Counted from the stretch's first letter, positions 1-7,058 are shown. The stretch is DNA of 18,642 nucleotides from Planococcus sp. (in: firmicutes) (GCA_030147455.1 JASKZU010000139.1:1-18642); one strand, 5' to 3'. Numbers and translations: made by a program. Notes: generated by a model from the sequence alone, not told the origin.

Positions 1-67
<67 letters not shown>

Positions 68-94
68 ATGACTTTCCTCTGAAAGACAATTTTA

Positions 95-123
95 ATTATA
101 GAAATCATTCGAGAAAAAGTCAA
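95..123 (-). promoter_or_regulatory. sigma-A promoter of tRNA-Arg
   Basis: The minus strand reads TTGACT (118-123), a 17-nt spacer, then a perfect TATAAT (95-100). Transcription would start near base 88, about 20 nt before the mature tRNA 5' end. This is one of the best sigma-A matches in the window, as expected for a stable RNA gene. A short CTTTC/GAAAG hairpin lies in the leader. Confidence 0.85.
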
Positions 124-150
124 TGCTATTTTAAAAAAATATCAAAAAGC

Positions 151-747
151 TTATTTCAACCAAGCAGGCATCGCTTCACTCAGCTTGCGCAGCGCTTCCC
201 CGCGGTGGGAGATCGCCGCTTTTTCCTGCGGCTGAAGCTCGGCCATGGCACGCTCCTGGGCCGGCACATAAAACACAGGGTCATAGCCGAAACCGTTGTC
301 GCCGCGTCTTAGGCGCAGGATTTCGCCTTCACAGGAACCTGAGAACGTCAAAGTTTCTTCATTCGGTGCAGCTACTGCCAGTACACAGCGGAAACGCGCT
401 GTGCGCTCACCGTCCGGTACATCTGACAGCTTTTCCAGAACTTTGTCGATATTGGCATCATCGCTTTTTTCAGCCCCGGCATAACGCGCCGAATAAACAC
501 CCGGCTCACCGCCAAGCGCATCGATTTCCAACCCGCTGTCATCTGCGATGACAGGGATTCCGAGTTCTTTCGCTACGCCTTCCGCTTTCAAAATCGCATT
601 TTCCTCAAACGTAGTGCCCGTTTCTTCGATATCCAAATCTTGCGCCACGTCTTGCAGCGTCAAGACCGTATAGCCGAGCGGCGACAATAAAGCTTCGAAA
701 TCTTTTGCTTTGCCTTTGTTTTGAGTGGCGATGACGATTTTTTTCAT
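151..747 (-). CDS. rdgB: XTP/dITP pyrophosphatase (RdgB/HAM1 family)
   Basis: This 198-aa protein belongs to the HAM1/RdgB nucleotide-sanitising family, which hydrolyses XTP, dITP and ITP to monophosphates and so keeps deaminated purines out of DNA and RNA. Visible family marks are the N-terminal TQNKGK nucleotide-binding motif (residues 8-13), the central DDSGLEIDALGGEPGVYSAR block (about 69-88) and SHRGEAL near the C-terminus. Length is normal for the family. The start ATG overlaps the rph stop as ATGA, and its GGAGG ribosome site lies inside rph, so translation is probably coupled. Pairing with rph matches the rph-ysnA arrangement of B. subtilis. No clear hairpin terminator follows; the tRNA-Arg promoter starts 28 nt after the stop codon. 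Confidence 0.95.
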   Translation of the reverse strand: MKKIVIATQNKGKAKDFEALLSPLGYTVLTLQDVAQDLDIEETGTTFEENAILKAEGVAKELGIPVIADDSGLEIDALGGEPGVYSARYAGAEKSDDANIDKVLEKLSDVPDGERTARFRCVLAVAAPNEETLTFSGSCEGEILRLRRGDNGFGYDPVFYVPAQERAMAELQPQEKAAISHRGEALRKLSEAMPAWLK

Positions 748-1490
748 AGCGCGGACGCCTCCGTTTCTCCAATGCGCGAAGCAAGTTCGCCGAGCGCTTC
801 TTTTTGAATGTCGATCAAGCGGCGGATGCCCTCTTCCCCAAGGTCCAGCATATCATTCAATTGCGTGCGGCTGAACGTGGCTTCTTCACCTGTTCCTTGC
901 ATCTCCACAAACTCGCCCGATGACGTCATGACCAGGTTCATGTCTACCGCTGCGGTGGAATCTTCCGCATAGTTCAAATCAAGGATCGCTTCGTTGTCGC
1001 TGTTAATGCCGACACTTGTAGCAGCCAAGAAGTCTGTTACCGGCAATACCGGCAAATCCAATTTGCCGAGCGCGATCGTCATTGCGACAAAAGCACCTGT
1101 GATGGATGCTGTACGCGTGCCGCCATCTGCTTGAATCACGTCGCAGTCGATCCATAGCGTGCGTTCACCGAGTTTTTCCAAATCAACGACAGCACGCAGC
1201 GAACGGCCGATCAAACGCTGAATTTCCATCGTCCGGCCGCCGAGTTTGCCACGCGATGCTTCGCGCTGGTTGCGGCTGTTTGTCGCACGCGGCAGCATGG
1301 AATATTCAGCTGTAATCCAGCCTTTCCCTTGTCCGCGCAGGAAGCCCGGCACACGCGCTTCAATGGTCGCCGTGCAAATGACTTTGGTTTGGCCGACTGT
1401 AATAAGGACCGACCCCTCCGGGTGAATCAAGTAATCTGTTTCCATCTCTATTTGCCGCAATTCGTTTGTTTGCCTGTTGTCTATTCTCAT
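744..1490 (-). CDS. rph: Ribonuclease PH
   Basis: RNase PH is a phosphorolytic 3'-to-5' exoribonuclease that trims the 3' ends of tRNA precursors. The 248-aa protein shows the family blocks EYSMLPRATNSRNQRE (about 62-77), GRTMEIQRLIGRSLRAV (85-101) and CDVIQADGGTRTASITGA (116-133). I chose the ATG at 1490 because a strong GAGGAGG site precedes it by 9 nt and the protein then begins MRIDNRQ, as in known RNase PH. A longer reading from 1547 would add 19 unconserved residues and run into the racemase terminator. It overlaps rdgB by 4 nt. In B. subtilis gerM separates racE from rph; here only 76 nt separate them. I found no convincing promoter in that gap. Confidence 0.95.
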   Translation of the reverse strand: MRIDNRQTNELRQIEMETDYLIHPEGSVLITVGQTKVICTATIEARVPGFLRGQGKGWITAEYSMLPRATNSRNQREASRGKLGGRTMEIQRLIGRSLRAVVDLEKLGERTLWIDCDVIQADGGTRTASITGAFVAMTIALGKLDLPVLPVTDFLAATSVGINSDNEAILDLNYAEDSTAAVDMNLVMTSSGEFVEMQGTGEEATFSRTQLNDMLDLGEEGIRRLIDIQKEALGELASRIGETEASAL

Positions 1491-1545
1491 TATCGATGTC
1501 CTCCTCGTGTTCTCAAAAAGCTTAACATAATTTTTATTGCGCAAC

Positions 1546-1576
1546 AAAAACCCGCCGGCTCAGCCGTCAGGTTTTT
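1546..1576 (-). terminator. Rho-independent terminator of the racemase gene
   Basis: The minus strand forms a GC-rich hairpin (ACCTG and CGG arms pairing with CCG and CGGGT, one A/G mismatch, 5-nt loop) followed by TTTTT. The 5' arm begins inside the last codons of the racemase gene, so the stop codon lies within the stem. It separates the thioesterase-MarR-racemase group from rph-rdgB. Confidence 0.8.
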
Positions 1577-2376
1577 GGGAATTGAATAGACCGGATCAAC
1601 GGCTCTTCAATGGCCAGCCACTTGCGGATGATCGTATCGAAAATTTCTGTCGACCCGGACGTATAAAATTGATGGACGGGAGGCTTTTTGCGGATCGCCA
1701 GTTTATCTTCGTAGCTTAAATGGCGCGATACGTCCTTGGCTGTTTCTTCTGCTGATGACAAGACCGTCACAGTGTTGCCCAATTCTTTCTCGATAAAGCC
1801 TTGCAGCAAAGGATAGTGGGTGCATCCCAAAATCGCGGTATCAAATTCTTTTGTTTTGACCATATCCAGCGTTTCGGCAACGATGCGGCGTGCAAAATCG
1901 CCTTCGTACTCATCACTTTCCACTAAAGGCACAAAACGCGGACAGGCCAGCTGAACTACGTCCGATGCCGATACAATCGATTTGATCGCTTTTTCATACG
2001 CACCACTCTTGACTGTTCCCGATGTGCCAAGAACTGCAATTTTTTTGGTCGACGATGATTTGATCGCTGCACGGGCGCCTGGAAAAATGACGCCAATTAC
2101 CGGAATGGGCAGTTTTTTCTGCAGTGAATTGAGTGCTGCGGCCGTGGCCGTATTGCAGGCAATCACCAGCATCTTTATGTTCATTTTCATCAGTGCTTCC
2201 GCCATTTGCCACGTATAGCGCCGGACTTCATTGAGAGGGCGCGGGCCATAAGGGCAGCGGGCATTGTCACCGATATAACAAATTTTTTCATTCGGCAAAA
2301 GCTTCATGATTTCTTTTGCGACGGTTAACCCGCCGACGCCTGAATCAATGACTCCGATTGGCGCATTTAGTGTCAT
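1567..2376 (-). CDS. murI: Glutamate racemase
   Basis: Glutamate racemase makes D-glutamate for peptidoglycan stem peptides in the cytoplasm, without a cofactor. The 269-aa protein has the N-terminal IGVIDSGVGGLTV motif with the catalytic-region Asp and Ser, and the two catalytic cysteines: Cys74 in ACNTA and Cys185 in GCTHYPLL. The protein is of full family length and corresponds to racE in B. subtilis. Its AGGAG site (2384-2388) overlaps the TAG stop of the upstream MarR gene, which suggests translational coupling. A terminator that begins within its last codons ends the transcript. Confidence 0.95.
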   Translation of the reverse strand: MTLNAPIGVIDSGVGGLTVAKEIMKLLPNEKICYIGDNARCPYGPRPLNEVRRYTWQMAEALMKMNIKMLVIACNTATAAALNSLQKKLPIPVIGVIFPGARAAIKSSSTKKIAVLGTSGTVKSGAYEKAIKSIVSASDVVQLACPRFVPLVESDEYEGDFARRIVAETLDMVKTKEFDTAILGCTHYPLLQGFIEKELGNTVTVLSSAEETAKDVSRHLSYEDKLAIRKKPPVHQFYTSGSTEIFDTIIRKWLAIEEPLIRSIQFPKT

Positions 2377-2386
2377 AGTCCCGCTC

Positions 2387-2839
2387 CTATTTCATGTTAA
2401 TGTGCATTTTCTCCAATAAGGAGGAAAATTGCTCAACTTCTTCTTCACTGAATCCTTCAAGTACCGTTTCCAAATATTCCTGGCGTTTTTGAATCACTTC
2501 TTCAATGATCCGTTCGCCTTCTTTCAATAATTTAATGCGGACAACACGGCGGTCCTGCTCTTCGCGGGTACGGACGACCAAATGGTTTTTCTCCATCCGG
2601 TCGACAAGGTCGGTAGTGGTGCTGAAGGCGAGGAACATTTTATTTGAGAGGTCGCCGATGGTCATGTCGCCGTGTTCAAAAAGCCATTGCAAAGCGACAA
2701 ACTGCGGCGGCGTGATGGTATACGAATGCAGGATTTCCCGTCCTTTTTGCTTGATGATTCCCGAGATATAGCGCAATTCTTTTTCCATGAATGCGACGCG
2801 TTCCAGATCATGGCGCCCGCTAAATTTTTCTTCAGTCAT
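2387..2839 (-). CDS. MarR-family transcriptional regulator (YsmB-like)
   Basis: This 150-aa protein is a MarR-type winged-helix DNA-binding protein, probably a dimeric repressor. The winged helix covers roughly residues 43-112: a recognition-helix region (TIGDLSNKMFLAFSTTTDLVDRMEKNHLVVR) followed by the wing motif REEQDRRVVRIKLLKEG. Predicted helices at both ends would form the dimer interface. It corresponds by position to B. subtilis ysmB; its target and ligand cannot be read from the sequence. The AGGAG ribosome site lies about 12 nt upstream of the ATG, a little far. The 75-nt gap upstream, where gerE sits in B. subtilis, holds no gerE remnant and no convincing promoter, so it may be read from the thioesterase promoter. 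Confidence 0.88.
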   Translation of the reverse strand: MTEEKFSGRHDLERVAFMEKELRYISGIIKQKGREILHSYTITPPQFVALQWLFEHGDMTIGDLSNKMFLAFSTTTDLVDRMEKNHLVVRTREEQDRRVVRIKLLKEGERIIEEVIQKRQEYLETVLEGFSEEEVEQFSSLLEKMHINMK

Positions 2840-2914
2840 GTACGCTGCTCACTCCTTTTTTTAAGGATCTTGTTTTAATAGTGATGCCTGGTTCTTCGTA
2901 AGGCAAGAAACACT

Positions 2915-3382
2915 TCATTTATGGCGAGAAGTCAGACGTCCCGGAGCCAGCGATTGCCGGTCTTTCTCGGTCCATGAAACACTTTTTCCACTTTTTTTAG
3001 AAATTTGGACAATGGTGCCTCTTCCGGTAAAACATGTTTCATTTTGGCTGTTTACCACCCAGTAGTGGATGTCCACAGAAGAATTTCCAATAGAGGCAGT
3101 TTTAACATAGACTTTCAGCTGCTCGTCAAAAAATACCTGCCGGACAAAATCGACTTGCATATCGGCTACTACCGGAATCAATTCGCCGCCTTTTTCCAGC
3201 CAGCTTTGCATCAAGCCGAGTGATTTCATAAATTCGATCCGTGCATATTCAAAATACGCGATCGGCACGGTGTTGTTGACATGGCCAAACATATCCGTCT
3301 CTGAAAAACGGACATGAACATCTGCATGAAATTCAAAATCGATTTGCCATTCCTGAAAATCTTCTATGTATGATGCTTTCAT
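2915..3382 (-). CDS. Hotdog-fold acyl-CoA thioesterase (YsmA-like)
   Basis: This 155-aa protein is of the 4-hydroxybenzoyl-CoA thioesterase (4HBT) hotdog type. The N-terminal motif RFSETDMFGHVNNTVPIAYFEYARIEF (about residues 25-51) has the conserved Asp30 followed by GHVNN, which bind and cleave the thioester in this family. Such enzymes hydrolyse acyl-CoA; the substrate is not deducible. Length is normal for a single-domain 4HBT. A strong AGGAGG site lies 7-8 nt before the ATG. It sits just downstream of sdhB as in B. subtilis (ysmA) and has its own extended -10 promoter, so it is not simply read through from sdhCAB. Confidence 0.85.
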   Translation of the reverse strand: MKASYIEDFQEWQIDFEFHADVHVRFSETDMFGHVNNTVPIAYFEYARIEFMKSLGLMQSWLEKGGELIPVVADMQVDFVRQVFFDEQLKVYVKTASIGNSSVDIHYWVVNSQNETCFTGRGTIVQISKKSGKSVSWTEKDRQSLAPGRLTSRHK

Positions 3383-3417
3383 GAAAGCTCCTCCTGTAAA
3401 TCGTTTCTCATTTTGTT

Positions 3418-3426
3418 AGTATAGCA
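3418..3426 (-). promoter_or_regulatory. Extended -10 promoter for the thioesterase gene group
   Basis: The minus strand shows TGC followed by TATACT (3418-3423), an extended -10 with five of six core matches. No good -35 is found at 16-18 nt spacing. It lies 35 nt upstream of the thioesterase start and downstream of the sdhB terminator, where a new promoter is needed. Confidence 0.5.
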
Positions 3427-3481
3427 AAAACTCGACCAAAGGACATCCGTTTCACCTGCACATCAGCCTTTTCGATAAAAT

Positions 3482-3508
3482 AAAAAAACTCCGCCTTAAA
3501 GGCGGAGT
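3482..3508 (-). terminator. Rho-independent terminator of sdhCAB
   Basis: The minus strand has a perfect 9-bp stem ACTCCGCCT/AGGCGGAGT with a 3-nt loop, followed by an uninterrupted T run. It lies 6 nt after the sdhB stop codon. The plus-strand reading has no T tract, so it works in one direction. Confidence 0.95.
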
Positions 3509-3514
3509 CTCCAA

Positions 3515-4285
3515 TTAATCGACCATGTGATCGCTTCCGAAGAAGTTGCGGAACATTTGGATATTAGAATCACGGTTCAACGCTGCGATAGACGTTGTCA
3601 AAGGAATTCCTTTTGGACAAGATTCCACACAGTTTTGCGAGTTGCCGCAGCTAGCCAAGCCGCCCTCGCCCATAATTGCGTTCAAGCGCTCATCGCGGTT
3701 CATGGCACCCGTTGGATGCGCATTCATCAAGCGGACTTGTGAAAGCGCAGCCGGGCCGATAAAATCGGATTTGTCGTTAACGTTCGGGCATGCTTCAAGG
3801 CAGACGCCGCACGTCATACATTTGGACAATTCATAAGCCCATTGGCGCTTGCGCTCTGGCATGCGCGGACCTTCGCCAAGATCATGGGTTCCATCAATCG
3901 GCACCCATGCTTTGACTTTTTTCAGCGAATCAAACATGCGGCTGCGGTCGACGATCAAGTCGCGGACAACAGGGAATGTTTTCATCGGCTGAAGGCGGAT
4001 TGGCTGTTCGAGCTGGTCTACAAGTGCTGTACACGATTGACGTGCTTTGCCGTTGATGACCATTGAACAAGCTCCGCATACTTCCTCAAGGCAGTTCATA
4101 TCCCAGTTGACTGGGGTTGTACGCTTTCCGTCAATGTTGACAGGGTTGCGGCGAATCTCCATCAATGCTGAAATAACGTTCATGTTCGGGCGGTAAGGAA
4201 GTTCAAACTTTTCTAAATACGAACTTTCGTCCGTAGAGTTTTGGCGTTCGATTTCAAAAATAACCGTTTTTGCTGCTTCACCCAT
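3515..4285 (-). CDS. sdhB: Succinate dehydrogenase iron-sulfur subunit
   Basis: This subunit carries electrons from the SdhA flavin to the haem-bearing membrane anchor SdhC. The 256-aa protein shows all three cluster motifs in order: CLEEVCGAC plus a downstream Cys in ARQSC for [2Fe-2S], CMTCGVCLEACP for [4Fe-4S], and CGNSQNCVESCPKGIP for [3Fe-4S]. The phrases NVISALMEIRRNPVN and PMKTFPVVRDL closely match Bacillus SdhB. It is the last gene of sdhCAB, 23 nt after sdhA, with an AAGGGAG site in the gap, and is followed at once by a strong terminator. Confidence 0.97.
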   Translation of the reverse strand: MGEAAKTVIFEIERQNSTDESSYLEKFELPYRPNMNVISALMEIRRNPVNIDGKRTTPVNWDMNCLEEVCGACSMVINGKARQSCTALVDQLEQPIRLQPMKTFPVVRDLIVDRSRMFDSLKKVKAWVPIDGTHDLGEGPRMPERKRQWAYELSKCMTCGVCLEACPNVNDKSDFIGPAALSQVRLMNAHPTGAMNRDERLNAIMGEGGLASCGNSQNCVESCPKGIPLTTSIAALNRDSNIQMFRNFFGSDHMVD

Positions 4286-4308
4286 GGTAAATTAGCTCCC
4301 TTCTAGTA

Positions 4309-6057
4309 CTATGCTTTTGCAGAATAGTCACGTTTGCGCGGCGGGATCAACGATGTGTCGACTTCTTCATAGTGGAAGATCGGCGCTTCGTATCCATTGA
4401 ACTTCGCCATTGTCGTTTTCAGGAATTCTTCGTCATTACGTTCCGGGAATTCCGGTTTGTAATGAGCTCCGCGGCTTTCGTTGCGCTGTAATGCACCAAT
4501 TGTGATAACGCGTGCCAAGTGCAGCATATTTTTCAACTGGCGTGTAAACATGGCGCCTTGGTTGCTCCAAAGCTGAGTATCGGTCATGCTGATATGGTTA
4601 AAACGCTCGAGCAACTCCTGGATTTTACGGTCTGTATCGACTAGGCGATCGTTGTAGCGCACAACCGTTACGTTGTCCGTCATCCATTCGCCAAGCTCTT
4701 TATGCAATACATATGCGTTCTCTGTCCCATCAAGCGATAGGATTTCGTCCCATTTGCGCTGCTCTTCCGCTTCGTACTTCGCGTAAATGTCGTTCGGCAA
4801 ATCTTCAGCCAGTACGTCCAGCCCTTTGATATACTCAAGTGCGTAAGGACCCGCTACCATTCCGCCGTAAATCGCTGAAAGAAGCGAGTTTGCGCCGAGA
4901 CGGTTGGCCCCGTGCTGTGAGTAATCGCATTCTCCAGCTGCCAAGACACCTGGAATGTTCGTCATCTGGTGATCGTCTACCCATAATCCGCCCATTGAAT
5001 AGTGGACAGCCGGGAAGATTTTCATCGGCACTTTGCGCGGGTCATCGCCTGTGAACTTCTCATAAATTTCAATGATTCCGCCGAGCTTGATATCAAGTTC
5101 TTTCGGATCTTTATGGGACAAGTCCAAGTACACCATGTTCTCGCCGTTGATGCCGAGCTTCTGGTTGACGCACACATCAAAGATTTCACGCGTCGCAATA
5201 TCACGCGGCACGAGATTTCCATATGCCGGATATTTTTCTTCAAGGAAGTACCAAGGCTTGCCGTCTTTGTACGTCCAGATACGGCCGCCTTCACCGCGTG
5301 CTGATTCAGACATCAAGCGAAGCTTGTCGTCTCCAGGAATCGCCGTCGGGTGGATTTGGATAAATTCGCCGTTTGCATAATAAGCGCCTTGCTGATAGAC
5401 AATCGATGCCGCCGAACCGGTATTGATGACCGAGTTCGTGGATTTTCCGAAGATAATCCCCGGTCCGCCGGTTGCCATGATGACTGCATCCGAACGGAAC
5501 GCCTTGATTTCCATTGTCGTCAAGTTTTGGGCAGTGATTCCTTTGGAAGCGCCGTTGTCGTCAAGCACCAGGCCAAGGAATTCCCAGCCTTCGTATTTCG
5601 TGATCAAGCCAGCCACTTCAAAGCGGCGAACCTGCTCGTCAAGCGCATACAGCAATTGCTGTCCAGTCGTTGCTCCCGCAAATGCTGTTCTGTGGTGCAT
5701 TGTTCCGCCAAAGCGGCGGAAATCAAGCAATCCTTCAGGGGTCCGGTTGAACATGACGCCCATGCGGTCCAGCAAGCGGATAATTTCAGGTGCTGCATCT
5801 GCCATGGCCTGAACCGGTTTTTGATTGGCTAAAAAGTCGCCGCCGTAAACGGTATCATCAAAATGAATTGCCGGGGAATCCCCTTCCCCTTTTGTATTCA
5901 CCGCTCCGTTGATTCCGCCCTGTGCACACACAGAGTGAGAACGCTTTACCGGAACGATGGAAAATAAATCAGCGGGCGAGCCTGCCTCTGCAACTTTGAT
6001 CGCTGCCATTAGGCCTGCAAGGCCGCCGCCGACGATTGAAATTTTGCCTTTCGCCAT
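4309..6057 (-). CDS. sdhA: Succinate dehydrogenase flavoprotein subunit
   Basis: SdhA oxidises succinate to fumarate and passes electrons to SdhB. Visible marks are the N-terminal FAD dinucleotide motif IVGGGLAGL (8-16), the RSHSVCAQGGING segment with His41 in the position of the covalent FAD-binding histidine, HHRTAFAGATTGQQLL, RGEGGRI and HYSMGGLW in the active-site region, and NESRGAHYKPEFPERND near the C-terminus. I chose ATG 6057 (582 aa), because the protein then starts MAKGKISIVGGG, as Bacillus SdhA does. An AGGAG site lies 11 nt before it. A GTG at 6067-6069 is in frame but touches that ribosome site, so it is less likely. The gap to sdhC is 42 nt and holds no terminator. Confidence 0.97.
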   Translation of the reverse strand: MAKGKISIVGGGLAGLMAAIKVAEAGSPADLFSIVPVKRSHSVCAQGGINGAVNTKGEGDSPAIHFDDTVYGGDFLANQKPVQAMADAAPEIIRLLDRMGVMFNRTPEGLLDFRRFGGTMHHRTAFAGATTGQQLLYALDEQVRRFEVAGLITKYEGWEFLGLVLDDNGASKGITAQNLTTMEIKAFRSDAVIMATGGPGIIFGKSTNSVINTGSAASIVYQQGAYYANGEFIQIHPTAIPGDDKLRLMSESARGEGGRIWTYKDGKPWYFLEEKYPAYGNLVPRDIATREIFDVCVNQKLGINGENMVYLDLSHKDPKELDIKLGGIIEIYEKFTGDDPRKVPMKIFPAVHYSMGGLWVDDHQMTNIPGVLAAGECDYSQHGANRLGANSLLSAIYGGMVAGPYALEYIKGLDVLAEDLPNDIYAKYEAEEQRKWDEILSLDGTENAYVLHKELGEWMTDNVTVVRYNDRLVDTDRKIQELLERFNHISMTDTQLWSNQGAMFTRQLKNMLHLARVITIGALQRNESRGAHYKPEFPERNDEEFLKTTMAKFNGYEAPIFHYEEVDTSLIPPRKRDYSAKA

Positions 6058-6099
6058 TGTAGTGTTCACTCCTCTTTTAGTTCACCACTGTTTTCGTTC

Positions 6100-6711
6100 T
6101 TAAATAAACGCGAACAATGCTCTGATACCGATAATGGTTAGTACAATAAAGACTAGAAGTGTGAAGTATGTTGAGTAGCGTTGCGCTTTTTCCGAAACCG
6201 TGATTCCCCACGTTACGAAGAAAGACCACAATCCGTTCGCGAAGTGGAACGTTGCGGCTACGACACCCAGTACGTAGAATGCGAACATCAGCGGGTTCGA
6301 CAAGATGTTTTCCATCATGTTGAAATCTGCTTCCGCTGTGCCGAGTGCTACCTGGAATCGAGTCTCAAAGACGTGCCATGCGATAAAGACCACTAGAAAA
6401 ACGCCCGTATAACGCTGTGCCACAAACAAAAGGTTGCGCCCATAGCTGTAATGGCCCGGGTTGTTTCTCGACGTGAACGCTATGTATAATCCGTAAAAAG
6501 CATGATACATGAGCGGCAAATAGATGACAAAGATCTCCAGGAAAATGACGAACGGAAGATTTGCCATGAAGTGTGCAGCGGTGTTAAACGCTTCCACTCC
6601 TTGCGTAGCGAAATGGTTGACGATCAAGTGCTGTGTCAGGAACAAACCGATCGGTATGACACCGAGTAAAGAGTGCAGCCTGCGCATAAGAAATTCACGA
6701 TTGTTATCCAA
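6100..6711 (-). CDS. sdhC: Succinate dehydrogenase cytochrome b558 membrane anchor (TTG start)
   Basis: SdhC anchors the complex in the membrane and carries two b haems that deliver electrons to menaquinone. The protein has about five hydrophobic helices and strongly resembles the single-polypeptide B. subtilis SdhC. I propose the TTG at 6709-6711 as start (203 aa), with GAGGGGGG 8 nt upstream. With this start the histidines fall at 28, 70, 113 and 156, almost exactly the B. subtilis haem-ligand numbering (28, 70, 113, 155), and the N-terminus reads DNNREFLMRRLHSLLGVIP. Two upstream in-frame TTG codons (from 6744 and 6729) would add unconserved residues that include the ribosome site itself. 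It is the first gene of sdhCAB. Confidence 0.95.
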   Translation of the reverse strand: MDNNREFLMRRLHSLLGVIPIGLFLTQHLIVNHFATQGVEAFNTAAHFMANLPFVIFLEIFVIYLPLMYHAFYGLYIAFTSRNNPGHYSYGRNLLFVAQRYTGVFLVVFIAWHVFETRFQVALGTAEADFNMMENILSNPLMFAFYVLGVVAATFHFANGLWSFFVTWGITVSEKAQRYSTYFTLLVFIVLTIIGIRALFAFI

Positions 6712-6719
6712 AACTTTTA

Positions 6720-6727
6720 CCCCCCTC
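6720..6727 (-). promoter_or_regulatory. G-rich ribosome binding site that fixes the sdhC TTG start
   Basis: The minus strand reads GAGGGGGG, 8 nt before the TTG at 6711, and no alternative in-frame start has a comparable site. In B. subtilis the iron-responsive small RNA FsrA represses the sdhCAB leader. A run of six G is a natural target for a C-rich small RNA, but no such RNA gene is in this window. Confidence 0.75.
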
Positions 6728-6798
6728 AAAACATTAGTAGGCAACAGGAAACATTATCCTATACTGGAAAAACATATTCGCATTGCCAGAAGCATCAT

Positions 6799-6826
6799 GT
6801 ACAAGAATATGACATATTTATTGTAC
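6799..6826 (-). promoter_or_regulatory. Dyad over the sdh promoter -10 and start point (putative operator)
   Basis: The outer arms are GTACAA at one end and TTGTAC at the other, 28 nt overall. Nested between them is an 11-nt palindrome, ATATGaCATAT on the plus strand. One arm lies on the -10 hexamer and the rest covers the predicted start point near 6813, the usual place for a repressor operator. I do not recognise the cognate regulator. Confidence 0.45.
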
Positions 6827-6848
6827 TCCCCCCCTTTAGGAGCGTCAA
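6820..6848 (-). promoter_or_regulatory. sigma-A promoter of sdhCAB
   Basis: The minus strand reads TTGACG (6843-6848), a 17-nt spacer, then TACAAT (6820-6825); each hexamer has five of six consensus bases. Start of transcription is expected near 6813, giving a leader of about 100 nt before sdhC. The spacer includes seven G in a row. Confidence 0.8.
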
Positions 6849-6920
6849 GGCAATGAATCCTTTTAACACAGTGCTAAATGGCACCATTAAACAGGTTTTC
6901 ACTTTTAAATAAGAAGCAAA

Positions 6921-6934
6921 ACTAAGCGCTTTCA
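6921..6934 (-). promoter_or_regulatory. cre-like site (CcpA) upstream of sdhCAB
   Basis: The minus strand reads TGAAAGCGCTTAGT, which matches the cre consensus TGWAANCGNTNWCA at all fixed positions except the last two. The core is the perfect palindrome AAGCGCTT. Its first base is also the last base of a -10-like TATTAT (6934-6939), which has only a weak -35 partner (GCAACA, 17-nt spacer). It lies about 75 nt upstream of the main promoter. Repression of TCA-cycle genes by CcpA is established in Bacillales; binding here is inferred. Confidence 0.5.
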
Positions 6935-6987
6935 TAATAGGGGGTCTGACTGCCGGTGTTGCGCTGTTTTCCAAGCCGCCTTGCACA

Positions 6988-7002
6988 AATTTTCAGAAGG
7001 TT
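6988..7002. promoter_or_regulatory. CodY-like box upstream of sdhCAB
   Basis: The plus strand reads AATTTTCAGAAGGTT, 13 of 15 matches to the CodY consensus AATTTTCWGAAAATT; the two mismatches are adjacent. It lies about 140 nt upstream of the main sdh promoter. CodY senses branched-chain amino acids and GTP in Bacillales. Confidence 0.4.
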
Positions 7003-7027
7003 TTCCAACATCGTAAATTTGAACAAA

Positions 7028-7045
7028 TTGTGAATTTTTACACAA
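7028..7045. promoter_or_regulatory. Rex-like box upstream of sdhCAB
   Basis: The plus strand reads TTGTGAATTTTTACACAA, matching the Gram-positive Rex consensus TTGTGAA-N4-TTCACAA at 13 of 14 fixed positions, with both TTGTG/CACAA cores perfect. Rex is an NADH/NAD-sensing repressor. The site lies between the lysC terminator and the sdh promoter, about 180 nt upstream of the -35, so how it would act on the mapped promoter is unclear. Confidence 0.5.
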
Positions 7046-7058
7046 ACTTTCAGAGCCG

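Noticed and set aside
68..150. Terminator after rdgB
   Set aside because: The region is AT-rich with T runs but no stable hairpin precedes them; it holds the tRNA promoter instead.
1491..1545. Possible rph promoter (TTGTTG, 17-nt spacer, TAAGCT)
   Set aside because: Only three of six bases match in each hexamer; too weak to list.
2840..2914. Possible promoter (TTGCCT, 17-nt spacer, CACTAT) and small hairpin before the MarR gene
   Set aside because: The -10 has only three matches and the hairpin arms are five bases with an 11-nt loop and no T tract; not supported.
6795..6986. 63-codon minus-strand frame in the lysC-sdhC gap as a possible yslB remnant or small protein
   Set aside because: It has no Shine-Dalgarno site, overlaps the cre-like site and the sdh promoter, and does not resemble YslB.
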